From: Pseudobdellovibrionaceae bacterium
GTDB taxonomy: Bacteria > Bdellovibrionota > Bdellovibrionia > Bdellovibrionales > Bdellovibrionaceae
Reading direction: 5' to 3'
NCBI GenBank assembly: GCA_013359135.1
Contig: JABWCN010000007.1
Coordinates: forward strand, 1-64,000
DNA length: 64,000 nucleotides
Below, piece by piece: positions 35,764 to 45,216 of the stretch. The notes below the pieces were generated by a model. It did no database searches. It was not told the origin of the DNA and saw only the letters and a program-made list of their open reading frames with translations. Made by a program: the position numbers and the translations under genes. Each line of letters begins with the position of its first letter. Within the stretch, counting starts at the first letter, position 1.

Positions 35764-37854
35764 GTGTTATTTTCTAAAAGAGTCATGCATTTTGTCTTTT
35801 CTTTTGCAGTTTTAGGATCCAGTGTAACTTTAGCAAATCAGAATTGTTTAAAGCTGTATGAGAATAAGACTAAAGTAAAAAGTAATTCTGAGTCTGTAAA
35901 TTTAGATAACCCAAAAGAATTAAGTGAAGTTATAAAAAGAGAATATTTGTTTGAAAAGTTCGATGAGCCATTCGGGGTACACTCTCGAGAACTTTTGCCG
36001 GCAATTAATGAAAATAAAAATTTAGGATCTATTTATTTATTAGAAAAAATAGCTGAAAGAATACGTGGAGCAGCAGTTAGAATCACTTACACAGAACTTA
36101 AAACAGAAAGAAAATCAACTTTAAATGGTATGATTATAGAAGTTTCCAAAAACAGAATTACTTTGCTGACTTTAGAAGGTAAAATTATTTTTTTGGAGCA
36201 AAGCCAGAATTATTTTAATTCAATTAAAATTTCTGGTGGTTCATTATCTTTAAAAAACCATTACAATGAGCAAAGTCAAAAAGATTTAATGACCTCATTA
36301 AATAACGGTAAAGAAATATTTGTAGTGGCAAAAGTAAAGCATAAAGAAGAGAAATATGATTACAATTCTAAATATTTTTTTGGTAAGATTTCTTTAATTA
36401 AACATGAAGATGGTAGTGAAAAATATGAAATAGAAACAGCAAAAGGTAAAATTCAACTTGACGATTCTTACGTATTTGAAATTCAGTATTCATTAGATAA
36501 ATTTGGTGACTACTTTCCTCTTCAGGACTTTGTTTTACCAAAAAAGCCAAGGAAAATTCATTCTTCAGGAAACAGAATACCAATGGACAGAGTAAAAGAA
36601 CTAATTTCTCAGATTGAGTTTTCTAAAGATGCAATTGTTGAAAATTCAAAGGGTGATAAGTTTATAGCATTGTCACCAAATCAAATTCACAGTCTTGACG
36701 GTCAAGTCTTCTTAGAAAATTATATTACTGGGCAAATTAAAAAGGCTAAAACGCATGATATTGATGACTCAAGATATGGATTTAGTTCGTGGGGAATTAA
36801 ATTAAGCTCTTTAAAAGAGATGGGTATTGATTTTAGAACACTTCTTAAAAAATCTGCCAAAAAGAATGAATTAAAGCAGCTAGATCAAAAAATTAAAACC
36901 CTGCATGAAAAAATTATGAGTAGTTTCGAGTCAAACGATAGAATAGAGTTTTCAGCATTAACTAAAGAGGTTATTGCTCTTTCAAGAGAGTTATTTAGCT
37001 CTACTCCATCAGCTGAAGAATATTCTAGAATGGAGCTTTTAATGCCTTACAGTGATTTATTGATGAAAAAAATCACAGCGGAGAACGAAGCTAAACTCGT
37101 TGCTGAATATATTTATGAACTATCCAAACTAGTTAAACAATTTAAATCTTTTCACTACAATCCTTTTGAATCTGTTTTATTTAGATTGTTTACGGGCGTG
37201 TTACAATCTCCTACTGTTTTTGATTCTGATGTAAAGAGATATTTAATTTACAAAAGTGGTTTAAATGTTGGATTTAAAAGTCCTCTACGTTTAAAGTTTT
37301 CTAAAGAAATTAACAATGAAAATAAAATTGAAGGTTTTGATGTTGATATGAATTCTTTAAGTTATGAAACTAAAGAAATAGTCAGATTTATTGAAGATTC
37401 TTTTGGGTCAAAATCTAATGGTAAAAGTTCTAAAAATGCTAATCTACGCATAAAGTTGCTAGAAAAAGTTATTAATGGCAATAATATAAAATTATCAAAA
37501 GAAGAAATTGAAATTATTTTAAGTAAAATTTCAGATGTTGAGTTACTGAGAAAAACTTTATTCTTAGTTTTTGGGTTTGGTGTTGAAACTATTGAATCAA
37601 ATAAAGAATTTTATATAGTCGATTCTTTTAATGACGGAATAGCAAAGGTTAATAAAAGAGAGCAAGTGATTCAAGTTTTCTCTCCTGATAGAACAAAAAC
37701 TGTAATTTTTGAAGGAGATAATTATGAATCTATTAAAGGAAGGTATGTTTCAGATTTTGATAGGAAAATATTATTGCAAATTCTTTCAGATAAAGGAACA
37801 TACGACAGAAATGCTAGATTAAATACAAGCTATCCAGATTATGAGAGGTATTAG
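35764..37854 (+). CDS. Large exported protein of unknown function (696 aa), Cys-x3-Tyr mature N-terminus
   Basis: A 696-residue protein starting at GTG with GGAGG five bases upstream. A signal peptide (residues 1-24) is followed by N-Q-N-C-L-K-L-Y-E-N-K. The remainder is Lys/Glu/Ser-rich and mostly helical with no detectable repeat. The middle (about 380-420) is a likely coiled coil (L-D-Q-K-I-K-T-L-H-E-K-I). No conserved domain was recognised. Base composition is A/T-rich like its neighbours. It is separated from the next, convergent gene by 94 bases. Confidence 0.6.
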   Translation: MLFSKRVMHFVFSFAVLGSSVTLANQNCLKLYENKTKVKSNSESVNLDNPKELSEVIKREYLFEKFDEPFGVHSRELLPAINENKNLGSIYLLEKIAERIRGAAVRITYTELKTERKSTLNGMIIEVSKNRITLLTLEGKIIFLEQSQNYFNSIKISGGSLSLKNHYNEQSQKDLMTSLNNGKEIFVVAKVKHKEEKYDYNSKYFFGKISLIKHEDGSEKYEIETAKGKIQLDDSYVFEIQYSLDKFGDYFPLQDFVLPKKPRKIHSSGNRIPMDRVKELISQIEFSKDAIVENSKGDKFIALSPNQIHSLDGQVFLENYITGQIKKAKTHDIDDSRYGFSSWGIKLSSLKEMGIDFRTLLKKSAKKNELKQLDQKIKTLHEKIMSSFESNDRIEFSALTKEVIALSRELFSSTPSAEEYSRMELLMPYSDLLMKKITAENEAKLVAEYIYELSKLVKQFKSFHYNPFESVLFRLFTGVLQSPTVFDSDVKRYLIYKSGLNVGFKSPLRLKFSKEINNENKIEGFDVDMNSLSYETKEIVRFIEDSFGSKSNGKSSKNANLRIKLLEKVINGNNIKLSKEEIEIILSKISDVELLRKTLFLVFGFGVETIESNKEFYIVDSFNDGIAKVNKREQVIQVFSPDRTKTVIFEGDNYESIKGRYVSDFDRKILLQILSDKGTYDRNARLNTSYPDYERY

Positions 37855-37948
37855 TTTGAGATAAAATATCTTTTATCTGATGAGTACAAGTTAAAGTATT
37901 TTCAATACTATTTTTGGAATAAAGGTAAGAAATATTTATCTATTATGA

Positions 37949-38956
37949 TTACTGAATATAGGGTTTAAATGCTTGTGTGTATTTTTTCGCGCAGGCATTT
38001 GTTGGTCTATCAGAACTTAAGTAGATGCGGTAGTGCCAACGTTTCCATGTCGTATTATAGGATTGAGCTAGTGTTTGCATTGGGATGACAACGTCAAGTA
38101 GGTCTAGACCAATATTGCTACTTATGGAAAGTTCAGCTTGGTTTCTGTAGATACTTGGTATTGCCATAGGAAGAGTTAGTGAGGAACCGATTGTTTTACC
38201 ACTTTGTTCGTTTAATTTGTCATTGCGCATAGTTATCCAGGCAACTTTAGCGCCAGCAAATACAGGGGCAGCAAAGGACAAAGCTTTATTAAACTTCTCG
38301 CTTATTAGAAATAATTCAATGTATTTTTGACCTGTTTGAATATTTTCGAAGTAACCGATCCCCAAAGAAAAATTTAGTAATGCACCAAAAGATTTAAGTC
38401 CAAAGCCTAGACCAATATTAAGAGCAAGCGATCTCCCTCTTACATCTTGATTTGCAATCAAACGCGCCGATTTAAATAGCTCATTTTCAAGAGTTGTAAC
38501 TAAATTTTGTATTTCTTTTGAGCCCAGTTCTTGATAATTAACAATTTCACCATTGTCCTCTACATTTTGATTGGTCTTACCAAAAATTTTATCTTTGAAT
38601 TTTATTACTTTGCCTCTGATGCTAGTAAAACGACCTAACATTTTAGTGCTTTTCTCTCGATCTACTTTTTCAATGATTCCTTGAATTATTGAGTTTCTTC
38701 TTTTGAAGAAAATCTCTTGCGCTTCTGGAGAAAGAGTTAAAAATTCGCTTTTAACAGCTTCATCGCTTGGTAATTCTCTTAGTGTGTAGATAACTCCTCT
38801 AGATGTTGTCATGCGGGTTTTATCAAAGCTAAAAATTTCTTCAGATCTAATGCTTTCTACATCCGAATCTTCAAATCCCATAGAAAGGGTAGTAGATGAG
38901 TATAAAAATAAGCAAAGAATAGTTAATAAAAATTTTTTAGCTAAAGTGAGAGGCAT
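37949..38956 (-). CDS. Exported hypothetical protein (335 aa)
   Basis: A 335-residue protein with a clear signal peptide (residues 1-25, ending T-T-L-S-M) and GGAG five bases before ATG. The N-terminal third is charged and helical. The central part is Gly-rich with alternating residues (L-N-I-G-L-G-F-G-L-K-S-F, N-F-S-L-G-I-G-Y-F), which looks like beta-strands of a membrane-associated or barrel-like region. One late Cys lies in N-A-C-A-K-K-Y. The function is not recognised. It sits directly downstream of the large fusion gene on the same strand (61-base gap) and may be co-transcribed with it. Confidence 0.55.
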   Translation of the reverse strand: MPLTLAKKFLLTILCLFLYSSTTLSMGFEDSDVESIRSEEIFSFDKTRMTTSRGVIYTLRELPSDEAVKSEFLTLSPEAQEIFFKRRNSIIQGIIEKVDREKSTKMLGRFTSIRGKVIKFKDKIFGKTNQNVEDNGEIVNYQELGSKEIQNLVTTLENELFKSARLIANQDVRGRSLALNIGLGFGLKSFGALLNFSLGIGYFENIQTGQKYIELFLISEKFNKALSFAAPVFAGAKVAWITMRNDKLNEQSGKTIGSSLTLPMAIPSIYRNQAELSISSNIGLDLLDVVIPMQTLAQSYNTTWKRWHYRIYLSSDRPTNACAKKYTQAFKPYIQ

Positions 38957-39017
38957 GGTATCTCCAAAAGATCAAGGACTGGGTTAATTTATCACCCAGT
39001 CTTATCTAAAATAGTGT

Positions 39018-42000
39018 TTATCGATAAAATGTCATACATCTATTTGTATTTTGTCTAGTAGATCTGATATTGATTTTGAATTCTTTTTCAAAATTAGCTA
39101 TCAAATCTTTTGATTTTAGTAAGCCACTCAAAGTCTTGGATGTTTTTCCAAGGTCATCTAACCAATTTTGCCTAATATAAAGATTTAATAAATCATATTG
39201 GCCACTAGCCATGATGGCTTTAACAATTTCAGGTGGAATTGGATCTTTAATCCTTGCAGTTAAGGAATAACTTAAGCCAGAAGGTCTGTTAACAACATCT
39301 TTAAAAAAAGATGATATGGAATTCTTGTGTAAAAACCTTGCTGAATTTTTATATGCCACTGGCACAATGTTAACTTCATATCCAGCTTTTGTAAGCTCAT
39401 TGATAAGCCCATGAGAAAATTTTTCTCGAAGAGGACGCGTCTCGTAGATACCTACTGAAACACTGCCCTCAGGGTAGATGACAATGTTATTTACTTCTCC
39501 CTTTTCCAGTTGTGCTAATATTTTATTGATAGGTGTATCAGAGCCTCTGCCTACGGTAATAATATGATCATTCTTGTCTACTTTATCTGCAAGTGATCCA
39601 GCTAGAATTTGATCCGTTGCCATAACTAGTAAATAATTTGGTAAGTTTAATGAACTCATCAATATAGCATCATGAATAGGGTGGCTATGGTTTGGTGTAA
39701 TTATGTTAATCTTTTTAGAGCCAGGGGTAGCCTCTTTGATTAACTTATCTAGTACTTCTTTATTTTCAAGCGATGCCGAAATTCCGAAAGCTTTGGCAAA
39801 TTTTAGAAACAAAGAGTCAATACTTTTGCTTAAAGCTACTGAAGAGTCAGTATACCTAGTGGGTAAAAAGGATTTAAATAAAACCTTTACCATTTCAGGA
39901 GTCATTAAAACAATACCTTTGATGGTTGAGAATAGGCGTTTAGCTTTACTGTCAATTTTTTTAATCTGATCTTTAGCAAGAATTTGATTATGGGTTGCTA
40001 ACTGATAAAGATCAATAAACTCTTTAGCGTTATCAAAAAATGCTCTGTATGCTGTTGTTCTAGTAGGGCCATCTAATGGTTTTCCATATTGTTCAATGCT
40101 TTGCTGATAGAGTTTATAGTTTAATTGTGCCTTGCTAAGTAGCTCATTGAGTTCTTTTCTAGGAATTTTGGGGTATTTTAAAACTAAATCATCCCACAGA
40201 ACTGTTAAAGTTGTATAAGTTCCAACGATAAGATAATTCATTTCAGTTTTAATGAATGAGTCCATATTTTCTTGATATGTTTTTTGTAGTTTTTCCCATT
40301 GTTTAAAACCAATAAAAAGAGCTTCAGCTCGTTTTCGTTTATCCACTTCAGGAAAAGTTTTTTCTGAAATTTCATTTTTAATAACGTGATTTAACTCTTC
40401 TACAGTGTATTCCTTAGAGATGATTTTTAAATCTTTAGCAATGTCGTCACTTTTAAATTTGAATTCACTGCTATACTTATCCAGTTGATCTAATTGAGTT
40501 TCATATTTCTCGAAAGACAAAAGAGACTTTTCAAGAAACTCTTCTTGTCGTTCGACTTCTTTTTGAGTTTCTAGTTCAGAAACTCCATTTAAATTTTCAA
40601 AATAAGTTTTTGGATCTGAAGAACCGATGGCAATTCTTTTACCTACGGATCTTTCAAATTCATCAACGTAATTACTACTAGTTAGTGTTTTAATTGTTCT
40701 TTGAAATTGATTTGGAGAAATAGGAAAAGTGTTTTGCTTAAAAGAGTTTTCAGAACCATTAGCTTTCGAATACAAAACAATTTCTGATTTATATGTAGGT
40801 GAACTTTCAAAATAATTCTTAGAGTTAGTTAAAACATCTAAAGGGAAGGTGGGGCCTTTTTCCTTTTGTGATGAAGGAATATTCAAACCTGCTTTAATTA
40901 AAGAATTTTTAACTAAATCTGCACAATTAAAATGTTTTTTATCATAGCCGATTTTACCTTCTCTAAATAAAGAGTCAATCTGTTCAAAATAGTCTAACAT
41001 TGCCTTTTTTTGAGACGAAGAAATTCCGCTAACACGTACAGAAATATTATTTCTAGCGTAGGAACTACCAAAAGCATCGGAATGTTCCATATTCTCAACT
41101 TGTCTCTGTGTTCCATATAAGTATTCAGCAAGTTCAGTTCTAAAAACGAAGTTTTTCTCAACATCATTTTGTGCTCTTCCATTTAATGTATAGACTATAT
41201 CATCAATCTTAATAGCTATATGACCAAAAGGATTGGTGTCACCAGAAAATATTTTCCCTGTATCGGACTTTCCATAACTTAAAATTATTTCGATATCAGA
41301 TTTAAAAGAGTCATCTAATGCTTTTAGGCTTTCTTTAGCGCCTTTAACACTTGGGCTATTTTCTGTCCCATATCCTTCTGGAATAATACTAGTTCGAGTC
41401 TCAGTATTGAAAACGAAATCCGTGATAGCATTAATATTAAAACTATCTCTGAATTTACCTTGTTGCTCTAGCATTTTTTCTTGAAGATTTTCATCATTAA
41501 GTAATTTATATACATCTGAACCGATATTTTTTTGCTCTTTATTAACTATAGCAAGTCCAAGTTTTTCGAAAAGGAGTGCATTTTCTCTCTCATGGCCTCC
41601 ATAAACATCTAATAATACGATAGGTTTATTTATCGCGAAGCCTTCTGTTGGTGATAAACCACCGCTTTTAGTGATATACAGATCAGATGATTTTACTAAA
41701 TTCAATAAAAGATCATTTTTAACAAATCCATGTATGACAAGATTTACATTAGATGGAAGCTTTGGTTTTAAGTTTGTCAAATTCTTAACGTGATCTTCAT
41801 TCTTTGCACAAATTGCAACTATTTGTACAGGTTCTTTGATCTTTGATGAGATACTTTTAACAATTGTTGGGAAATCACCTACTCCCTCGCCACCACTGGC
41901 GATGACAATGGTTTTTATTTCTGGATTAAGTCCTTGTTCTCTTAAAAAAGAATCCTTATCAACTGGTTCAAAAACCTTGGGGTTTACAGGTAGCCCAGTA

Positions 42001-42611
42001 GTTGCAACCTTCTCAGGATCAAGTCCAGTTTCTTTCCATTGCCTTTCAAGTTCAGGCATTCCAAGAAAAGTTTTTTCAATATTCTGTGAAATACGTGGGA
42101 AATAACCTTTGAAGTAATCGGTATGTAACCAAGCAATTGGTGTATTTCTTAAAGCTCCTTGTGATCTTAACTTAATCATTGTTTCTGCTGAACCGTAGTG
42201 AGTTGCAATGATATGAGTTGGCTTGACTTCTTCTAGATATTTTAAAACATCTTTTTCTGAGTAGCTATTAGAGATATTATCAAAGTAATTATGATTGAGC
42301 ATAGCACTTTTCATTTTCCCTTTAAATAATTTATCAAAATAGTTTGGTGAGTTTTTAACTACCAGCCAAAATAGTTTTTCATCAGTGTAATTTTTCCACT
42401 TTGGCATAAAATCTCTGATGTTCTTTAGTTCAACAATAGTATCAGGGTCTTTTATTTTGATGTTCTGTTCAATTGCGCGCGCAGCGCTAAGATGTCCCAT
42501 TCCTATTGAAGAGTAAAAAATAACTACTTTTTTGCTTTCAGCAAAAGATATTGAGCTAAATACTGAGATGAAGAGAAATAGGGCGAAAATGAACTTCTTT
42601 AATTGACACAT
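39018..42611 (-). CDS. Exported fusion: MGDG-synthase-like glycosyltransferase, permuted papain-fold domain, PlsC-like acyltransferase
   Basis: A 1197-residue protein with a signal peptide (cut after I-S-F-A, residue 24). Residues 27-400 resemble GT28 diacylglycerol glucosyl/galactosyltransferases: S-S-I-G-M-G-H near 37, A-S-G-G-E-G and I-T-K-S-G-G-L-S-P-T-E-G near 318. Residues about 430-590 have F-G-H-I-A-I (His463) and H-F-N-C-A-D-L (Cys563), the His-before-Cys order of permuted papain folds, reminiscent of DUF4105/Lnb. About 640-960 is a helical linker. About 965-1160 resembles lysophosphatidate acyltransferases, with N-H-S-H-P-I-H-D near 974 (spacing H-x5-D, not the usual H-x4-D) and P-E-G-S near 1048. 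The mix of lipid-active modules in one exported chain is unusual. The function is inferred; it could modify host or prey lipids outside the cytosol. Confidence 0.7.
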   Translation of the reverse strand: MCQLKKFIFALFLFISVFSSISFAESKKVVIFYSSIGMGHLSAARAIEQNIKIKDPDTIVELKNIRDFMPKWKNYTDEKLFWLVVKNSPNYFDKLFKGKMKSAMLNHNYFDNISNSYSEKDVLKYLEEVKPTHIIATHYGSAETMIKLRSQGALRNTPIAWLHTDYFKGYFPRISQNIEKTFLGMPELERQWKETGLDPEKVATTGLPVNPKVFEPVDKDSFLREQGLNPEIKTIVIASGGEGVGDFPTIVKSISSKIKEPVQIVAICAKNEDHVKNLTNLKPKLPSNVNLVIHGFVKNDLLLNLVKSSDLYITKSGGLSPTEGFAINKPIVLLDVYGGHERENALLFEKLGLAIVNKEQKNIGSDVYKLLNDENLQEKMLEQQGKFRDSFNINAITDFVFNTETRTSIIPEGYGTENSPSVKGAKESLKALDDSFKSDIEIILSYGKSDTGKIFSGDTNPFGHIAIKIDDIVYTLNGRAQNDVEKNFVFRTELAEYLYGTQRQVENMEHSDAFGSSYARNNISVRVSGISSSQKKAMLDYFEQIDSLFREGKIGYDKKHFNCADLVKNSLIKAGLNIPSSQKEKGPTFPLDVLTNSKNYFESSPTYKSEIVLYSKANGSENSFKQNTFPISPNQFQRTIKTLTSSNYVDEFERSVGKRIAIGSSDPKTYFENLNGVSELETQKEVERQEEFLEKSLLSFEKYETQLDQLDKYSSEFKFKSDDIAKDLKIISKEYTVEELNHVIKNEISEKTFPEVDKRKRAEALFIGFKQWEKLQKTYQENMDSFIKTEMNYLIVGTYTTLTVLWDDLVLKYPKIPRKELNELLSKAQLNYKLYQQSIEQYGKPLDGPTRTTAYRAFFDNAKEFIDLYQLATHNQILAKDQIKKIDSKAKRLFSTIKGIVLMTPEMVKVLFKSFLPTRYTDSSVALSKSIDSLFLKFAKAFGISASLENKEVLDKLIKEATPGSKKINIITPNHSHPIHDAILMSSLNLPNYLLVMATDQILAGSLADKVDKNDHIITVGRGSDTPINKILAQLEKGEVNNIVIYPEGSVSVGIYETRPLREKFSHGLINELTKAGYEVNIVPVAYKNSARFLHKNSISSFFKDVVNRPSGLSYSLTARIKDPIPPEIVKAIMASGQYDLLNLYIRQNWLDDLGKTSKTLSGLLKSKDLIANFEKEFKINIRSTRQNTNRCMTFYR

Positions 42612-43076
42612 AAAATCTACACCATTTTGTTTATTGTTTATGTTAATTATTTTTTAAACAGCCTTTTAGGACCGTATTTTTTGTAAGAACTATAAGTCAA
42701 ATTGTATTTTTTTTCATTAACAATGCTTTTTTGATAAAAAGTTGTAAAAAAATCTGGATAAAATTCATAAATGTAAAAAAAGTTTACAGCTAAATTGTAT
42801 TTTTAATAAACACTCGCTGTTATTCTGAATAATTCTCATAGAACTAATGCTTTTATTAAGGAATGAGGACTCTTCCTATATAAAGTTAATTTTAAATGAA
42901 ATTTTAACTAGAGGTTGGTTGAGTTTATTCATAAAACTATGTCTAAAATTAGCTCTAATTAACGGTAATGTAATTGGAAAAATACAGCTATAAAATGCCT
43001 TCGATTTATGTTGTAGTTAGTGGTGAAAGTTAACTTTCTAGTAGAGAATTCTTTGATAATGATTGGGGCTAAAAAT
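42612..43076. other. AT-rich intergenic region, no gene seen
   Basis: About 460 bases of very A/T-rich sequence between the divergent fusion gene and the small zinc-ribbon gene. Many T and A runs are present. No open frame with a ribosome binding site and no terminator-like stem was found. Promoters of both genes probably lie here. Confidence 0.4.
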
Positions 43077-43274
43077 ATGTCTATACAAAAAAAAGACTGT
43101 CGAAATATGAATCATGGACGGACCAACCCCCCAGTCAGGTTTTGTCCTAACTGTGGTGAAAAATTAAAATCCGCATCAGTTGGAAGTTGTGATGAAGAAA
43201 AGCATCGCTCTCGTAGAAAAGATCGTAATCATTTCTGTCATGATTGTGGCAAAGATTTGACTAAAGCTTTTTAG
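43077..43274 (+). CDS. Small conserved zinc-ribbon protein
   Basis: A 65-residue basic protein with two Cys pairs: F-C-P-N-C-G-E-K near residue 21 and F-C-H-D-C-G-K-D near 55, plus an intervening C-D-E-E-K-H. The block M-N-H-G-R-T-N-P-P-V-R-F-C is one I recall as conserved in unrelated proteobacteria; that is from memory. The start may be ATG 43077 (GGGG eight bases upstream) or ATG 43107 (directly at M-N-H-G-R-T). Its 3' end overlaps the convergent HutD-like gene by 14 bases. The role is unknown; nucleic-acid binding is possible. Confidence 0.75.
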   Translation: MSIQKKDCRNMNHGRTNPPVRFCPNCGEKLKSASVGSCDEEKHRSRRKDRNHFCHDCGKDLTKAF

Positions 43275-43821
43275 ACTTTTTTGGATCTATAGTGATTAAA
43301 ACTAAATCGCTGGTATGTGTTTTAAGTTTCAGATTTATTTTTTGTGGAGTATCACTTTTTAAAGTATCACCTTCGTTGAGAGTGTTCATATTCGCCTCTA
43401 TAGATCCTTGGCATACAAACAAAAAGCTTAGCTGGGATTTAATTTCAATAGTAAAGTTATTATTTTTTAAGTTTAGATTTACTATTTCCATTTTAGCTTT
43501 AACTTTTTTTGGATTATAAATTAGCCCAAGATCTACGATTTCGGCACTTAAATTTTTACAAGTAATTTTTTCTTCTCCATTGAATTCGTAGGTTAAACCA
43601 TAAGTCAATTTGTATTCATTCAAAAGAAGTCCTGAACCCTTCCAAATTGTGAGCCATCTTTTGTATCCTGGATACTCTGAAAAAAGGCTAGGGCCAGTTA
43701 TTGTTGCAGCACTCAAGCGCCAACTAAAGAGTTCGTTAGAGTCAGTAGCAATAAGCTCTGTAATGCCTAGATTATTTTTCCATGGTAAAATTTGATATTC
43801 TGCTCGTGTAAAAACTTTCAT
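43261..43821 (-). CDS. HutD/Ves-family protein
   Basis: A 186-residue soluble protein of the HutD/Ves cupin-like family: P-W-K-N-N-L-G-I-T near residue 13, F-S-W-R-L-S-A-A-T-I, G-P-S-L-F-S-E-Y-P-G-Y-K-R-W-L. The family pattern usually has P-W-K-N-G-G; here Asn-Leu replaces Gly-Gly. HutD proteins accompany histidine use in some bacteria, but no hut genes are nearby. No signal peptide is present. It starts at ATG 43821 with no strong ribosome binding site and ends antisense to the zinc-ribbon gene. Confidence 0.8.
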   Translation of the reverse strand: MKVFTRAEYQILPWKNNLGITELIATDSNELFSWRLSAATITGPSLFSEYPGYKRWLTIWKGSGLLLNEYKLTYGLTYEFNGEEKITCKNLSAEIVDLGLIYNPKKVKAKMEIVNLNLKNNNFTIEIKSQLSFLFVCQGSIEANMNTLNEGDTLKSDTPQKINLKLKTHTSDLVLITIDPKKSKKL

Positions 43822-43907
43822 ATCTTTATTTCAGTATAAAAAAAAAGATTTGTCTAAGTTTTTACGCTTGCGAATCTTTGAAAGTTGGTGTTTCAATCGA
43901 GTATTAT

Positions 43908-44825
43908 ATGAAAATAAAGAAAATGCTTGAGTTACATCAACAAAACACAGTGCCGATGGCTTTAGTGACTAATTTTGGAGATGGATTTTTGCTACAAAAA
44001 AATCAGTTGTATCGTATCATAAGAAGTTTAGCTCTGAGAGAAGGATTTGCTTACACTACAGAGTTTAATTTGGCCTATTTAACTTTGCCTTTAAGTCAAT
44101 TAGACCTATTTTTAGACACTAAAAAAATACCTTATTTTGATAATGTAAGTATTCTTTGGGAAGTAGAAAAAAAAATTCCTAATACTACAGTTTGGGATGA
44201 AATCGTTGATAATTTAAAGACAAATCATGTTTTTCATGAATCATGTCATGCGGTCGCAAGAAGTTTATCAAAAAAATATTTTTACGCAGAAATTTCTGAA
44301 GAAAAAAAACTGTTACAGATAATGATAGAAGAGTCGTTTGCTAATAGCTGTGAATTATTGGCTATAATAGATGTAGATGATGAAGCTCATCGATTATTTT
44401 ATGAAATGAATTCCTATATTTTTATGTGCGATGACAGAAGTAATCTAAAGAATTTAATTCAAAACTTTGGAAGAGAATTTGTTTTTTATTTTGTAGTGAT
44501 ATGTTATTTGCATTCTAACTTTATGTACACTCAATTTGAGGATAGAAACATAGAAAGAATACTTAAATTCCTATCATTCTCATCTGCTGAGTATGAGGTT
44601 TTTAAAAAAGATCAAAAAAAAATTAAATCTCTTAGAAGCGTTGCTAAACTTACTTTAGCTCTAAATCCAAGATTTAGAATGGTGACGAGTGTTTTCTACT
44701 TAAGACTTTGTGGTTTTAAATATCAACCAAATGAACTTAAAAAAATTGATTTCATGACTCAATTAGAAACTGACATAAGATTTAAACAATTTCTTAGTCA
44801 ATTGGCAAAAGAAATCAAAATTTAA
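43908..44825 (+). CDS. Uncharacterised protein with HExxH metalloprotease-like motif
   Basis: A protein of about 305 residues from ATG 43908; a longer frame from TTG 43878 is possible but has no ribosome binding site. It contains V-F-H-E-S-C-H-A-V-A-R near residue 110, an HExxH zinc-binding pattern, followed about 30 residues later by I-E-E-S-F-A-N-S-C-E, which offers a third ligand Glu as in gluzincins. There is no signal peptide, so it is probably cytosolic. No named family was recognised. It is convergent with the small four-Cys gene, overlapping by 11 bases at the ends. Confidence 0.55.
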   Translation: MKIKKMLELHQQNTVPMALVTNFGDGFLLQKNQLYRIIRSLALREGFAYTTEFNLAYLTLPLSQLDLFLDTKKIPYFDNVSILWEVEKKIPNTTVWDEIVDNLKTNHVFHESCHAVARSLSKKYFYAEISEEKKLLQIMIEESFANSCELLAIIDVDDEAHRLFYEMNSYIFMCDDRSNLKNLIQNFGREFVFYFVVICYLHSNFMYTQFEDRNIERILKFLSFSSAEYEVFKKDQKKIKSLRSVAKLTLALNPRFRMVTSVFYLRLCGFKYQPNELKKIDFMTQLETDIRFKQFLSQLAKEIKI

Positions 44826-45195
44826 ATTTTATTTTAGTGTAACTGGAATTATCTGTAGTTGCAAAAAAAACATAAAAATATTGATTTTTTAATCCAGAAA
44901 TACGATTTGAATCTATTTTTATTTTTTTACTTTCATTTATATTTCGGATCACTTCCTGAGTCCATACAGAGGGATAAAAAGTAGAGGCGGTGTACATGTT
45001 TATTTTTGTACATTTAGAATTTGCAAATTCAGCAAAACAACTACTCATTTCAGTTGAAATATCGCTTTGTTCACAGACTAAGCGTGCTTTTCCATTGCAA
45101 TAGGGTAAATTAACCCAACCTGAGTTAACATTCACATCAATCGTTTTAGCGTAAGAGGATAGACCAATAAGTAAAAACATTAAAATTTTTTTCAT
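44815..45195 (-). CDS. Small secreted four-cysteine protein, copy A
   Basis: A 126-residue protein with a signal peptide (residues 1-16, ending S-S-Y-A) and four Cys in the mature part (near 33, 41, 53, 62). Its paralog at 55773-56153 is the same length and keeps the pattern W-x3-L-P-x-C-x-G, then L-V-C, then S-x-C, then an aromatic-Pro (Y-P) and E-V. Two disulphides are likely. AAAGGAG lies 4 bases before ATG. It follows the PhoD-like gene by 21 bases and is probably co-transcribed. No known family; could be a small inhibitor or binding module. Confidence 0.7.
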   Translation of the reverse strand: MKKILMFLLIGLSSYAKTIDVNVNSGWVNLPYCNGKARLVCEQSDISTEMSSCFAEFANSKCTKINMYTASTFYPSVWTQEVIRNINESKKIKIDSNRISGLKNQYFYVFFATTDNSSYTKIKFKF

Positions 45196-45216
45196 ATTAC
45201 TCCTTTTGTAGTATGG

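Noticed and set aside
43020-43076. Longer start (GTG 43020) for the zinc-ribbon protein
   Set aside because: The extra N-terminal residues are hydrophobic and not part of the conserved M-N-H-G-R-T block; no ribosome binding site is visible.
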